Positions 55,055-63,459 of a DNA stretch of 64,000 nt are shown one piece after another; within the stretch, counting starts at the first letter, position 1; each line of letters opens with the position of its first letter. Source of the DNA: JARRNE01 sp963824085 (GTDB lineage Bacteria > Pseudomonadota > Gammaproteobacteria > Chromatiales > Chromatiaceae). The notes beneath the pieces were generated by a model. The model was not told the DNA's origin. It saw only the letters and a list, made by a program, of their open reading frames with translations, and did no database searches. The stretch lies in assembly GCA_963824085.1 (NCBI GenBank), contig CAWGNT010000023.1:434001-498000 (forward strand), written 5' to 3'. The position numbers and the translations under genes are program-made.

Positions 55055-56023
55055 TTAGCGTCTCGGGCGTGGGTAGTGATCGCTAGCGTGCTGCTCTCTC
55101 GGAACCAGCGTGCGTGCGAGAAGCCAGGCCAGAACGAACACGACGACTGCCCCTACCGCACCGGCGATCGAGGTCGCCAGGACGCTCCAGTGTATTCCGG
55201 GCATCGAGTAGTCTGAGACGGGAGCCGGAATGATCGGGGGAGACGCAAGGGCGCTAAAGCCGAGGACCTCGGCCGTCTTGTCCAGGCCGTCCGGCCAGGA
55301 CGAGGCAAGGGGCGACGCGAACAGTGCAAGACCCAGCGTGATCACAGCACCGTAGGCCACCAGGGTGCCATATGGGCGCACCGAGTCCACTCCAACATCG
55401 GATTCGAGGAACTCCGGCCGGGCGCGGGCAATCGCCACCAAGACCAGCGCGGTAATGACCCCTTCCCCGACCCCGATCAGCATGTGCACACCGGCCATGC
55501 CAGGCAAGGCAACGGACCAGCGCACGGTATGCGAGGCGGCGAGCTCTCCGGCACAGAGAACGGCAGCGAGCACCGTACTGCACCAAGCCGCGAATGCGGC
55601 CGCGAGGATATGTCCAAACAGACCGTCAACGATCCGGCTGACCAGGCGGTAGACGGCCCAGCCGCCGACGCCGCCAATGATCCCCATGTTGAGTATGTTT
55701 GCGCCCAAGGCCGAGATGCCGCCGTCGGCAAACATAAGGCACTGTACGATCAGCACGGCCGTGAGCACGATGACCGCCGCACTTGGCCCCAACAGAACGG
55801 CCACCAGCACCGACCCGACCAGGTGACCGGAAGTGCCGCCCGCAACCGGGAAGTTGATCATTTGCGCGGCGAAGACAAAGGCCGCGGCGAGCCCAAGCAG
55901 GGGCACGCGGCTCGGCGGCAGACAGCGCCGGGCATGTCGCAGTGCCAGCGCAAGACCGGTGAGTGCGAGCACACCCGTGGTCACGGCGGTCGGCGCATCC
56001 AAGAAGCCATCAGGGACGTGCAT
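55055..56023 (-). CDS. cbiM: ECF transporter substrate-specific component, CbiM-CbiN fusion
   Basis: 322-residue integral protein. The N-terminus MHVPDGFLDAPTAV is the CbiM/NikM signature, with an N-terminal Met-His metal site. About seven helices follow, with FPVAGGTSGHLVGS and ADGGISALGANILNMG. The C-terminal part (near 230-322) has a periplasmic PDGLDKTAEVLGF motif (PDGLE type) and an extra helix, as in CbiN/NikN, so M and N are fused. Selectivity between Co2+ and Ni2+ cannot be read from sequence alone, but a NikR-like operator lies upstream. Confidence 0.93.
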   Translation of the reverse strand: MHVPDGFLDAPTAVTTGVLALTGLALALRHARRCLPPSRVPLLGLAAAFVFAAQMINFPVAGGTSGHLVGSVLVAVLLGPSAAVIVLTAVLIVQCLMFADGGISALGANILNMGIIGGVGGWAVYRLVSRIVDGLFGHILAAAFAAWCSTVLAAVLCAGELAASHTVRWSVALPGMAGVHMLIGVGEGVITALVLVAIARARPEFLESDVGVDSVRPYGTLVAYGAVITLGLALFASPLASSWPDGLDKTAEVLGFSALASPPIIPAPVSDYSMPGIHWSVLATSIAGAVGAVVVFVLAWLLARTLVPREQHASDHYPRPRR

Positions 56024-56145
56024 CTCTTCTCCGCCTCTCGCGCGCTCTTAGGAACGACACCCGATCATCCTCGCTGACCCGCGTACCACCTATCAGCGGC
56101 ATTGCCCCCGTGTCTATCCGAATGGTCGTCGAACACACGGCACCA

Positions 56146-56176
56146 CCGTATGACGATTTTACAAATTATCATACGG
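56146..56176. promoter_or_regulatory. NikR-like operator upstream of the ECF transporter
   Basis: Perfect inverted repeat CCGTATGA (56146-56153) and TCATACGG (56169-56176), separated by 15 AT-rich bases. The E. coli NikR operator is GTATGA-N16-TCATAC. It lies about 120 bases before the cbiM start, in the only position to control the operon. A NikR protein is not encoded in this window. Confidence 0.7.
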
Positions 56177-56296
56177 CGAAACGGAAAAATCATCGCTGGA
56201 GGCGACAAGCGCTACAGCTCAGCTGTGGAGCCAGGGGTTGGGAGCCGGTTGCGGTCGCCCGGGTGAGGTAAACCGCGCGTAAAGGGATCCGGCCGT

Positions 56297-56643
56297 CTAC
56301 GGTCGGTGCTTGTGGTAGAAGTAACCCTGGACAGGGACGAACCAGAAGAAGCTGGCGTGCCGATCCTCCTTCCTCAGCTCCTTGAGCCGAGCGGCAATGG
56401 GCTCCATCGCCGACTCGTCCGCGATCGCCTCGATCAAGTAATTGATACTCCCAGCGCCAGATCCGATACCACATCGAGTCGATTCAGCGCCGGCGACGAA
56501 AAGAGACCGCAGGCAGAAGGGCCGAGCAAAACGCCTATGACCATGTAGCCCGCCACAGCCGGAATCTTCAGCTTGCCAAACACGCGTGCCGTTGCAAAGC
56601 CCGCCACAATTGCGATGCCGATGACCTCCAAATCGTTGAACAT
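56297..56643 (-). pseudogene. Remnant of a cation:proton antiporter (CPA2/Kef type)
   Basis: From ATG 56643 the first 66 residues read like the start of a Kef-type antiporter: MFNDLEVIGIAIVAGFATAR, then FGKLKIPAVAGYMVIGVLLGPSACGLF, then LNRLDVVSDLALGV. The frame then stops after SIT (end 56434). From about 56480 a second frame carries an unrelated-looking tail (YLIEAIADESAMEPIAARLK, ending GYFYHKHRP at 56297). So a 5' fragment is joined out of frame to another 3' fragment, with the membrane core deleted. Confidence 0.65.
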
Positions 56644-57727
56644 GTGTCTCAGCCGGTGTCGATGTCGGGACGCTGCGCATTCGGCACAGCGATGTTCGCT
56701 TGGACGGGGCTGATCGGCGGCAACGGCCTGGAGGAGCCGCAGGCGTCAGATGGCCGGGCTATCGGTCATGTCGTTGACGACGGCACTGTGGTGGTGGCCC
56801 CCACACACCGGCCCAGGCGCCATAGGGGACTGGCGTGCCCTGACCCATGGGGACGGACACGGACGGCTCTTGCCGGCGCCGGCAGCGAAGGATGCACTTA
56901 ACCCCGAGGAACATCTTAACAGCATCACCGGTCCGGCGAGCCGCGGCTTCGGCTCGCGAGGGGAATCCGTCTGGCGAGTCGAATCTCGGATTGCCGTCAC
57001 ATCCAGCGGCGCGGTGGCTATGGGGACGGGCGCGACCACGCGACCGTCTCGAAGTGGCACAACCGACGCACAAGTACGGGTGATTAGCCCTATTCCTCAG
57101 CTGCGACGAAGGGCGTGCATTGTCACCAGGGTGCTCGCCACCCGTGGCACCTGCTTTCCGGCATTCCCTGCCGCAACGACGACCCCGATCTTGCCCAGCC
57201 TGTCATCCCGGCACGGAACGCCGGGATCCAGGCCCCAGGGAACGGATTGGGAGCATCCAGCTGAGCTTTAGTTCCGATCACCTTCTGCAAAACCGGTTGA
57301 AAGGGAAGCAGGGCTGGTCCAGCCCACTGAAATCTAGTCAATACTGCGATGCACCTATTGGAAACGAGCGCGCATGTCGAGCACCATTGGCGCAAACGAT
57401 CTGACGGGGCGGGCGATGACGGACCACACGGGCGAACCGGCGCGAATAGGGCGAACGGTCGACGCGGGCGAGCTCGCGCCCGAGGCGGATGACAAGCCGT
57501 TGCAAGCCTGCCGCGAGGCGAGGCACGCCCACCGTCGGTTTCGGCTTCTGATCCGGTTGTTTGCCGCTTTGTTTTTTCTGGCGCTCGTCGGCGGATGGCC
57601 GCCGTTGGACGGCACCGCCGCGAGCGACGGGTCACTCCGCGCACTGCTCGCTGTGGAGCTAGAGGCCAAGCCGCCCCCCGGCCGATGGATCGACCTCTCG
57701 TCACTTGACAGCGAAAGGAGAGAAACG
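56644..57727. other. Largely gene-free stretch before lemA
   Basis: About 1.1 kb without a family-like gene. Frames on both strands (for example 56750-57271 plus) are Pro/Arg/Ser-rich and look non-coding. A palindromic repeat lies at 57205-57227. From 57374 a frame in phase with lemA stays open, with one hydrophobic segment (LLIRLFAALFFLALVGGW); it may be an N-terminal extension, a fused remnant, or chance. Confidence 0.45.
57205..57227. repeat. Short palindrome, intergenic repeat type
   Basis: ATCCCGGC (57205-57212), seven-base loop, GCCGGGAT (57220-57227), within GTCATCCCGGC...GCCGGGATCCAGG, a layout typical of dispersed proteobacterial intergenic repeats. Confidence 0.65.
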
Positions 57728-58345
57728 ATGAACAGAACTGGCACCGTGTCCGTCGCAGTGACCCTGCTGGTGGTGACGGTCGTGCTGGGCGGCAGCTTCC
57801 TGCTCCTTTACAACGGCCTTGTGGATGCCCGTGAACGGGTAAACGCGGGATGGGCGCAGGTAGAGAATGTGTATCAGCGGCGGCTCGATCTGGTACCGCT
57901 CCTGATCGATGGCGTCAAGACCTACATGGAGCATGAGCGCAACACCCTCGCCGAGCTTACCAAGGCGCGCGCCCGCGCCATCGAGGCGGATACGATCTTG
58001 GACGGCCAGGCTCCCCAGACCCTCGATCAGCTCAAGGCCGTTGAGGCATCGCAGGGGGCAGTGAAAGCGGCATTGACGCGCCTGTTCGCAGTAGTCGAGA
58101 GCTACCCTGATCTCAAGGCCAGTCAGAACTTCCTCACGTTGCAGGACCAGATCGAAGGCACCGAGAACCGTATCGCGGTGGAACGCCGTAACTACAACGA
58201 GCTCACACGCCGATACAACGCCAAGATCCAGAAATTCCCCGGCAACATGGTCGCAGACGTGAGCGGCTTCAGGTCGAAGCCGTACTTCGCGGCCGAGTCA
58301 ACGGCCCTAAAGGGACTGAAAGACCCGTTCGGCCGAGGTGACTAG
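57728..58345 (+). CDS. LemA family protein
   Basis: 205 residues from ATG 57728, with AGGAG at 57717-57721. An N-terminal membrane helix (VAVTLLVVTVVLGGSFLLLYNGL) is followed by the LemA helical bundle: YNGLVDARERVNAGWAQVENVYQRRLDLVPLLI, then NFLTLQDQIEGTENRIAVERRNYNELTRRYNAKIQKFPGN. LemA proteins are usually paired with TPM-domain proteins, as here. Their function is not settled. The frame stays open upstream to 57374, but the ribosome-binding site supports 57728. Confidence 0.93.
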   Translation: MNRTGTVSVAVTLLVVTVVLGGSFLLLYNGLVDARERVNAGWAQVENVYQRRLDLVPLLIDGVKTYMEHERNTLAELTKARARAIEADTILDGQAPQTLDQLKAVEASQGAVKAALTRLFAVVESYPDLKASQNFLTLQDQIEGTENRIAVERRNYNELTRRYNAKIQKFPGNMVADVSGFRSKPYFAAESTALKGLKDPFGRGD

Positions 58346-58356
58346 CGTCGTTCCTG

Positions 58357-58384
58357 CATGGACGTACTCACGGCGTGTCCCGCT
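58357..58384 (-). repeat. Dispersed REP-like repeat A, copy 3 (truncated)
   Basis: Reverse-strand fragment of about 28 bases: GCGGGACACGCCGTGAGTAC followed by GTCCATG. It holds the core of repeat A only; the hairpin half is missing. It lies in the lemA-TPM gap. Confidence 0.7.
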
Positions 58385-58455
58385 GGCCCGTACACGACCC
58401 CGGCCCGGCAAATGAGTTATCGCGCTCATCGCAGCGGCCGAAACGAGGACTAGCG

Positions 58456-60138
58456 ATGCGGCGCGCCTGGCGTCTGGCGATTCTGGCTGCGGTGGGCGCC
58501 GCACTCATCGCCTTTGCCCTTGTGTACTCCCGGTCTGAGCTGGGCCACGGGCGCGAGCCGCAGCCGTTGAGTGCCTTTTCCCTCGACAGCCGTCCGCAGT
58601 CAGGGCGTTATCTGTTCGACTATGCGGGCGTTCTGGCGCATTACCAGGAGGGCACGGACCGGTTCCTGCGCCGGATGAGCGAGCGGTTTCACATTGAGGC
58701 CCTGATCGTCACGCTGCCGGTGCTGCCCCAACAGACTTACCTGGAAAAGCTAGCGGTGGACCTCGTCAATCGCTGGCGCATCGGTGAAAAGCTGGAGGGA
58801 CGCGGTTTATTGTTGCTGCTGGTTGACCAGGATCGCCAAGTCAAGCTGGAGGTGACCTACAAGCTCGAAGATGTATTCACCGATGCCTTTACCGGCTACG
58901 TCGAAGACTTACAGCTGCGCCCGTACTACCTTGCCGGTGATATCGGCACAGGTCTTGTCGCCGTCATGGAGGAGCTGGAGCAGCGAGCGCAGCTCAAGCA
59001 GCAGGGCGAGTACACGCCCGGCGTCATCCTCAGGCTGGACGAGGATCTGATGGCCGGCGGCGCGGGGGCCCGACGGAGCCTTGAGCGCTACGACAAGGAG
59101 CACAATTCCTCCTCTGCGGCCGCTGAACGTCCCGGCACAGGTGGGCGCTCGCCGGCAGAAGCCTGGAGCATCATGCTGAGCCAGTGGGCCGGCGAGGGTG
59201 CAGATGCGGACGTGGACGTTTACACCGACATGACCAAGCTGGAGATGGGTGATCCGAACGACGCCGATCCCCGCACCCGCCGCCTCATACCGCATTGGCG
59301 GAATGCCGACTATCAGGTGCTGCAGGACGGCGCGCACGCCGTCATCTGGTTCGGCAACATCAAGGGATGGAACAACGCGCCATTTCTCTTCTGTCGAACA
59401 CCGACCGGCTGGAAGTTCGACATCGTCCATCAGCGCCGGCTGGTCGTGATGGGCGAAAATCCGCACTGGATGATCGAGCAAGGGGACTATCCCTACGTGG
59501 GGCTGCTCGGCGATGCGCCGAAATCAACCGGCAAGGACTTGCCGCTGCCCCCGGAAGACCATTATCGGTGCCAGGACGATGCGGCGGTCGCCCGGCAGAT
59601 CCGAGAGCTTGAAAAGGCGACCCGTGATGCGCCCGATGACGTCGGCATCCTCATGCCGCTCGTCCGGCTCAATGTCATCACGGGTCGGCGTCCGACGCAT
59701 GTGGTACCGCTACTGAAGCGGCTGAGGAAGCTGTCCCCGGACAACCCTCAAGTGTACAAGTACTCGGCCATCTATCAGGTCAACAGCTTCTTCCAGTACA
59801 AGACCGCCCTAAGGGATATGCAGGTCTATGTCGAGGCACGCCCCCACGACGCCTTCGCGCACAACTTCATCGGCTTTCTGTACTACCGGCTGGGCGATTA
59901 CGAGGCGTCCATCGATTCGCTGGAGCGGGCTGTCGAGATAACGTCGGACAACGTCTACGCCTTCTCACTGCTGGCAAGGGATTACGCCCTGTTGTATCGC
60001 AGGGCCGATGACGATTCGGCCCGACGACGCTACCGCGAGCAGTCCCTGGCCATGCTGCGAAGGGCGGCAAGCTCGCCGACTCCCGACGCGACGCGGGTGG
60101 CGCGGTTGCGCACCTGGCTGGACCGAAGACTGCACTGA
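58456..60138 (+). CDS. TPM-domain and TPR membrane protein
   Basis: 560 residues from ATG 58456, preceded by GAGGA. An N-terminal membrane helix (LAILAAVGAALIAFALVY) is followed by a TPM domain (about residues 45-190): RYLFDYAGVLAHYQEG, LEKLAVDLVNRWRIGEKLEGRGLLLLLVDQDRQVKLEVTYKLEDVF. A middle region of unknown type has HAVIWFGNIKGWNNAPFLFC. The C-terminus is TPR-like (YKYSAIYQVNSFFQYKTAL, HNFIGFLYYRLGDYEASIDSLERAVEI). The TPM-TPR combination is larger than the common YgcG-type TPM protein. It pairs with lemA. Confidence 0.87.
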   Translation: MRRAWRLAILAAVGAALIAFALVYSRSELGHGREPQPLSAFSLDSRPQSGRYLFDYAGVLAHYQEGTDRFLRRMSERFHIEALIVTLPVLPQQTYLEKLAVDLVNRWRIGEKLEGRGLLLLLVDQDRQVKLEVTYKLEDVFTDAFTGYVEDLQLRPYYLAGDIGTGLVAVMEELEQRAQLKQQGEYTPGVILRLDEDLMAGGAGARRSLERYDKEHNSSSAAAERPGTGGRSPAEAWSIMLSQWAGEGADADVDVYTDMTKLEMGDPNDADPRTRRLIPHWRNADYQVLQDGAHAVIWFGNIKGWNNAPFLFCRTPTGWKFDIVHQRRLVVMGENPHWMIEQGDYPYVGLLGDAPKSTGKDLPLPPEDHYRCQDDAAVARQIRELEKATRDAPDDVGILMPLVRLNVITGRRPTHVVPLLKRLRKLSPDNPQVYKYSAIYQVNSFFQYKTALRDMQVYVEARPHDAFAHNFIGFLYYRLGDYEASIDSLERAVEITSDNVYAFSLLARDYALLYRRADDDSARRRYREQSLAMLRRAASSPTPDATRVARLRTWLDRRLH

Positions 60139-60577
60139 ACCCCGATAAAGGTGGACACAGCCTGCTCCGCCGGGTCTCCTTTATGCGCTCATGCGGCATC
60201 GAAGAAGCTCCCGGGCACTGGAGCCCTGGGGAAGGTCCACAGCACGAACTTCGGAGTCAAGGGCGAGCGCCTGTTTCACTGCAGGCGAGAGCCCGTGTGG
60301 ACCATCGGGCGGTAGTCCACCAGCACCGCCGCCGTATACCGAGCACATCGGGCTTTTTCGCTTCTGGAACAGACGCGACGGGCCGCTACCAGCGCGTTTG
60401 CTGCGCCGGCTACCGGTCATCTTCTATTCTCACCTTACCGGGAAAGGGCAATCCGCCGAGGTGGTAGGCGCGGCGGGTGTTGGCTGATGTGCCACGGCGA
60501 TGGCTAGAATAGCCTCGCCCCCGCCCCATATAACCCGCGACACGGGGCTCCTTGTTCGAACGGGCAGCACACCAGCC
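60139..60577. other. Gene-free stretch, 439 bases
   Basis: Holds repeat B copy 3 (60334-60386, reverse). Frames on both strands have no family resemblance. Confidence 0.5.
60334..60386 (-). repeat. Dispersed 53-base repeat B, copy 3
   Basis: On the reverse strand it starts GCGGCCCGTCGCGTCTGTTC and ends GTGCTCGGTATAC, aligning without gaps to copies at 6934-6986 and 37461-37513. The B core CAGAAGCGAAAAAG is intact. Confidence 0.8.
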
Positions 60578-61324
60578 ATGAACGACCTGATTGCCAGAGC
60601 GCGACAATTCGCCACTGAGGCGCACGAGCGCATCGATCAGCGACGCAAGTACACCCAGCAGCCTTATCAGGTGCACCTCAAATCGGTCGCACAGCTGGTT
60701 GCTGGCATCAGCGAGGACGCGGAGATGATCGCCGCCGCCTGGCTCCACGACACCGTCGAGGACACCCCCGCGACGTTCGGCGACCTGGAGCGCGAGCTCG
60801 GCCTGGGTGTCGCCCAGCTGCTCGCCGATCTGACCGACGTGAGCAAACCAAGCGACGGCAAGCGATCTGCGCGCAATGCGATCGATCGCAATCACACGGC
60901 GCAGGCCTCGCCCCGAGCCAAGACCATCAAGCTCGCCGATTTGATTGACAACTGCCGAGACATCTGCCGCCACGATCCGAGCTTCGCGCGCATCTATCTG
61001 GCCGAGGCGGCCGCACTCCTTGAGGTCCTCGCGGAAGGCGACGCAGCGCTCTACCAGCTGGCCCAACGGAGTGCCGCGGACTGCGCCCGACGCATCGGCC
61101 TGCCCAAGCCCCCGCAAACCATTCGCGGCCGGACAGGTGGTGCGGGGCGACGCGCCCTTATCCGAGGTCGTCGGCATGCTGACCCGCCACGATTTCTGCT
61201 TCGTCACATCGATGGGCGACGTGGCCTGCGTCATTGCCCGAGGGGATATCCAAGAGCCGATCGTCCGCAGGTGGCTCGCCTGGCCAGACGGATCGAGGAG
61301 ACGGTCTCCGGCTCGGCGCGCTAG
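60578..61324 (+). CDS. HD-domain (SpoT-like) protein with a frame-disrupted CBS-like C-terminus
   Basis: From ATG 60578 the N-terminal 180 residues form a RelA/SpoT-type HD hydrolase domain: IDQRRKYTQQPYQVHLKSVAQLV, MIAAAWLHDTVEDTPATFGDLE (metal-binding HD), AKTIKLADLIDNCRDI. Nucleotide or (p)ppGpp-like substrate is only inference. Past about 61113 the frame is Arg-rich and unlike a protein, but the neighbouring frame reads a CBS-like stretch (VVRGDAPLSEVVGMLTRHDF, DVACVIARGDIQEPIVRRWL). Near 61275 the original frame again looks natural (ARLARRIEETVSGSAR). So two compensating frameshifts break the C-terminal module. Confidence 0.7.
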   Translation: MNDLIARARQFATEAHERIDQRRKYTQQPYQVHLKSVAQLVAGISEDAEMIAAAWLHDTVEDTPATFGDLERELGLGVAQLLADLTDVSKPSDGKRSARNAIDRNHTAQASPRAKTIKLADLIDNCRDICRHDPSFARIYLAEAAALLEVLAEGDAALYQLAQRSAADCARRIGLPKPPQTIRGRTGGAGRRALIRGRRHADPPRFLLRHIDGRRGLRHCPRGYPRADRPQVARLARRIEETVSGSAR

Positions 61325-61698
61325 GCGCCTTGGAAGTGTCCCAAACGAGGGCGCCCGGCGGATCTGCGGTCGAAGGAATAATCAGCAGGCGGGGCTTTGG
61401 AGTCGCCGCTCGATTGCCACGCAATGTCCGTATGCACGGCGGACACCCACTTGGCCGTTCCGTGCGGCAACAGGCCTATAGGGACTCGCCGAAGCGTTAC
61501 TTGCACTTCCCTCGGCGAAACCAGCTTCCACTATCATGGCTGCGCGCAGGGTTGTATTGCCACAAGCGGTCCCGAGGCCCCGGTCGCCCGCTTGCGGGCC
61601 CTGCGCACCAAAGCCTGACGTTGACAACCAAGCGCTAGCTAATCAAAATACGCGGTCTTTCGCGTCTGAACTGTTTCTGGATCTTCAGGAGAGTACCT
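61325..61698. other. Gene-free stretch before rpsT
   Basis: 374 bases; short frames on both strands look non-coding. It probably holds the rpsT promoter and untranslated leader. No clear -35/-10 pair chosen. Confidence 0.45.
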
Positions 61699-61962
61699 TT
61701 GGCCAATTCAGACCAAGCCCGCAAGCGCGCGCGCCAGGCGGAACAGCGCCGCCAGCAAAATGCTTCGCGCCGCAGTATGGCGAGGACCTACATCAAGAAA
61801 GTGGTCAAGCTCATCGAGGCGGGTGACAAGCAGGGGGCTGCAGCGGCTTATAAAGAGATGGTGCCCGTCATCGACAGCGCGGCGACACATGGGCTGATCC
61901 ACCAGAACAAGGCGGCGCGCCACAAGAGCCGTCTCAATGCCCATATCAAGGCAATGGCCTAG
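61699..61962 (+). CDS. rpsT: 30S ribosomal protein S20
   Basis: 87 residues binding 16S rRNA in the small subunit: MANSDQARKRARQAEQRRQQNASRRSMARTYIKKV, then the helical C-terminus HQNKAARHKSRLNAHIKAMA. The start is TTG at 61699, with AGGAG at 61687-61691. E. coli rpsT also starts with UUG, a feature tied to its translational control, so the unusual start looks conserved. A strong terminator follows. Confidence 0.96.
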   Translation: MANSDQARKRARQAEQRRQQNASRRSMARTYIKKVVKLIEAGDKQGAAAAYKEMVPVIDSAATHGLIHQNKAARHKSRLNAHIKAMA

Positions 61963-61980
61963 CGCCTAGCCTCCGGACGG

Positions 61981-62015
61981 CACAAAAAAACCGGCCGAGC
62001 GCCGGTTTTTTTGTG
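61981..62015 (+). terminator. Rho-independent terminator after rpsT (possibly bidirectional)
   Basis: Perfect 15-bp inverted repeat CACAAAAAAACCGGC (61981-61995) / GCCGGTTTTTTTGTG (62001-62015) around a five-base loop, with A and T tracts on both sides, so it can work in both directions. It lies 18 bases past the rpsT stop. Confidence 0.95.
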
Positions 62016-62366
62016 GATGGGCACGCTGACCCGCCAAACGCCGCCTTGGGATTCGAACCTCAGAACCTCTTGTCCGGACTTCACGCGCCGGAAACTGGAG
62101 AGGATTTCGTCGAGCTGCTGCGCTGCCGCAACGTCGTCATCGAGCGCATCGTGAGCAGCGACCAGCCCGACCCCCGTCTTTACGACCAGCCCCAGGACGA
62201 GTGGGTCGTCTTGCTAGAAGGCGCGGCCAGCTTGGAGATAGCCGGTCAAGCCGTGGATCTCAAGGCGGGTGATCACGTCTTTATCCCCGCCCATACGATT
62301 CACCGCGTGCTCAGCACGTCGCACCGCCCCCGCTGCGTTTGGCTCGCCGTGCACATCCATCCCTGA
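62013..62366 (+). CDS. Small cupin-domain protein
   Basis: Up to 117 residues from GTG 62013, which lies at the edge of the terminator; TTG codons near 62046 and 62070 are plausible true starts, because homologues begin close to the NLLSGL segment. The cupin fold is seen in DEWVVLLEGAASLEIAG and LKAGDHVFIPAHTIHRVLSTS. The family is commonly annotated as cupin of unknown function. It precedes the glycosyltransferase by 13 bases, so they are probably co-transcribed. Confidence 0.8.
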   Translation: MDGHADPPNAALGFEPQNLLSGLHAPETGEDFVELLRCRNVVIERIVSSDQPDPRLYDQPQDEWVVLLEGAASLEIAGQAVDLKAGDHVFIPAHTIHRVLSTSHRPRCVWLAVHIHP

Positions 62367-62379
62367 GCCCTGGTCCGCA

Positions 62380-63459
62380 ATGACTCATCTCTTCCTCGCA
62401 ATCACGGCCCACGGCTATGGACATTTGGCACAGGCCGCGCCGGTCGTACACACCTTGGCGGCCCGCCTGCCTGCTTTGCGCGTCACGTTGCAAGGGGACA
62501 TAGATCCCGGGGTCGCCCGGGCGCGCCTGCCCGCGGGGTTTCGTCAGGTGCCCGTGGCAGCGGACATTGGCCTGCTGATGGACGGTCCCTTCTCGACACG
62601 CTGGGAGGAAAGCCTGCCGGCCTACGAAGCGTTCGAGGCCGACTATGAGAGTCGTCTGCGGCGACAGCGAGAGACGTTCCAGCAGGACCCTCCAGACGTC
62701 GTGCTCGCGGACGTGCCTTGGCTGCCTCTCGACGCCGCCCGATCGTTGGGAATTCCGGCCGCCGGCCTTTGCTCGCTCAACTGGTACGACATCCTCGCTG
62801 CCAGTCCCGTTGCGGAGCGTGTCTCACCCGCCGTCAGCCATCGGCTGCAGTCCACCTACGGATCGGCGGATCTCTTCATCCGCCCCACCCCTTCCATGCC
62901 CATGGCCTGGCTGCCGAACGCCCGAGGAGTCGGCCCGATCGCACAGCGAGCCCAGAACCGAGCACCCTTCGTCCGCGAGCGGCTTGGCTTGTCCGACGAC
63001 GATAAGTTGGTCCTCGTGCAGTTCGGCGGCGTGGGAGGCTTCGATCCCTTGGTGGGGTGGTCGCCCCTTCCGGGCGTACGCTGGTTGGTGACACGCGACG
63101 AGGGCCGCGGCCGCCCAGACGTCACGCCCGTCTCGAGTCTCGGGATCTCGGTCTTGGAGGCGCTCGCCGCATCCGATGCCGTTGTTACGAAGGCGGGCTA
63201 CGGGTCGGTTGCGGAGGCAGCATGCCATGGCGTGCCGGTTCTCTACGTCTCGCGCGCCGATTGGCCGGAGGAGCCCTGGCTGATCGGTTGGCTGCGCCAG
63301 CGAGTCCCGACACGCAAGATCGCACTTGCTGATCTGGTTGCGGGACGCGTGGAGGAGCCGCTGCGAGAGCTCTTCAGCGCGGGCCGGGCAACACCGGCCG
63401 AGCCAACGGGCGCCACCGAGAGCGCGGATCTTCTGCAAGGTCTCCTAGCCCCCCGCTAG
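62380..63459 (+). CDS. GT-B-fold glycosyltransferase-like protein
   Basis: 359 residues from ATG 62380. The N-terminus FLAITAHGYGHLAQAAPVVHTLA is the MurG/UDP-glycosyltransferase-like opening with the GxGH loop. The C-terminal half has LVLVQFGGVGGFD and SDAVVTKAGYGSVAEAACHGVPVLYV, the nucleotide-sugar-binding region typical of GT28/GT1 enzymes. Donor and acceptor are unknown. Its stop codon overlaps the stop of the convergent gene (shared CTAG at 63456-63459). Confidence 0.85.
   Translation: MTHLFLAITAHGYGHLAQAAPVVHTLAARLPALRVTLQGDIDPGVARARLPAGFRQVPVAADIGLLMDGPFSTRWEESLPAYEAFEADYESRLRRQRETFQQDPPDVVLADVPWLPLDAARSLGIPAAGLCSLNWYDILAASPVAERVSPAVSHRLQSTYGSADLFIRPTPSMPMAWLPNARGVGPIAQRAQNRAPFVRERLGLSDDDKLVLVQFGGVGGFDPLVGWSPLPGVRWLVTRDEGRGRPDVTPVSSLGISVLEALAASDAVVTKAGYGSVAEAACHGVPVLYVSRADWPEEPWLIGWLRQRVPTRKIALADLVAGRVEEPLRELFSAGRATPAEPTGATESADLLQGLLAPR

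Noticed and set aside
56024..56145. Cobalamin riboswitch in front of the CbiM-like gene
   Set aside because: No B12-box-like sequence or extended structured leader seen; the palindrome at 56146-56176 better fits a NikR site.
56750..57271. 173-codon plus-strand frame
   Set aside because: Pro/Arg/Ser-rich, no ribosome-binding site, overlaps a palindromic repeat, no family resemblance.
62041..62080. GGGATTCGAACC stretch, resembling the T-arm of a tRNA read in reverse
   Set aside because: The T stem does not pair (TGAGG against CCCAA) and no acceptor or anticodon arms were found. It lies within the cupin frame.
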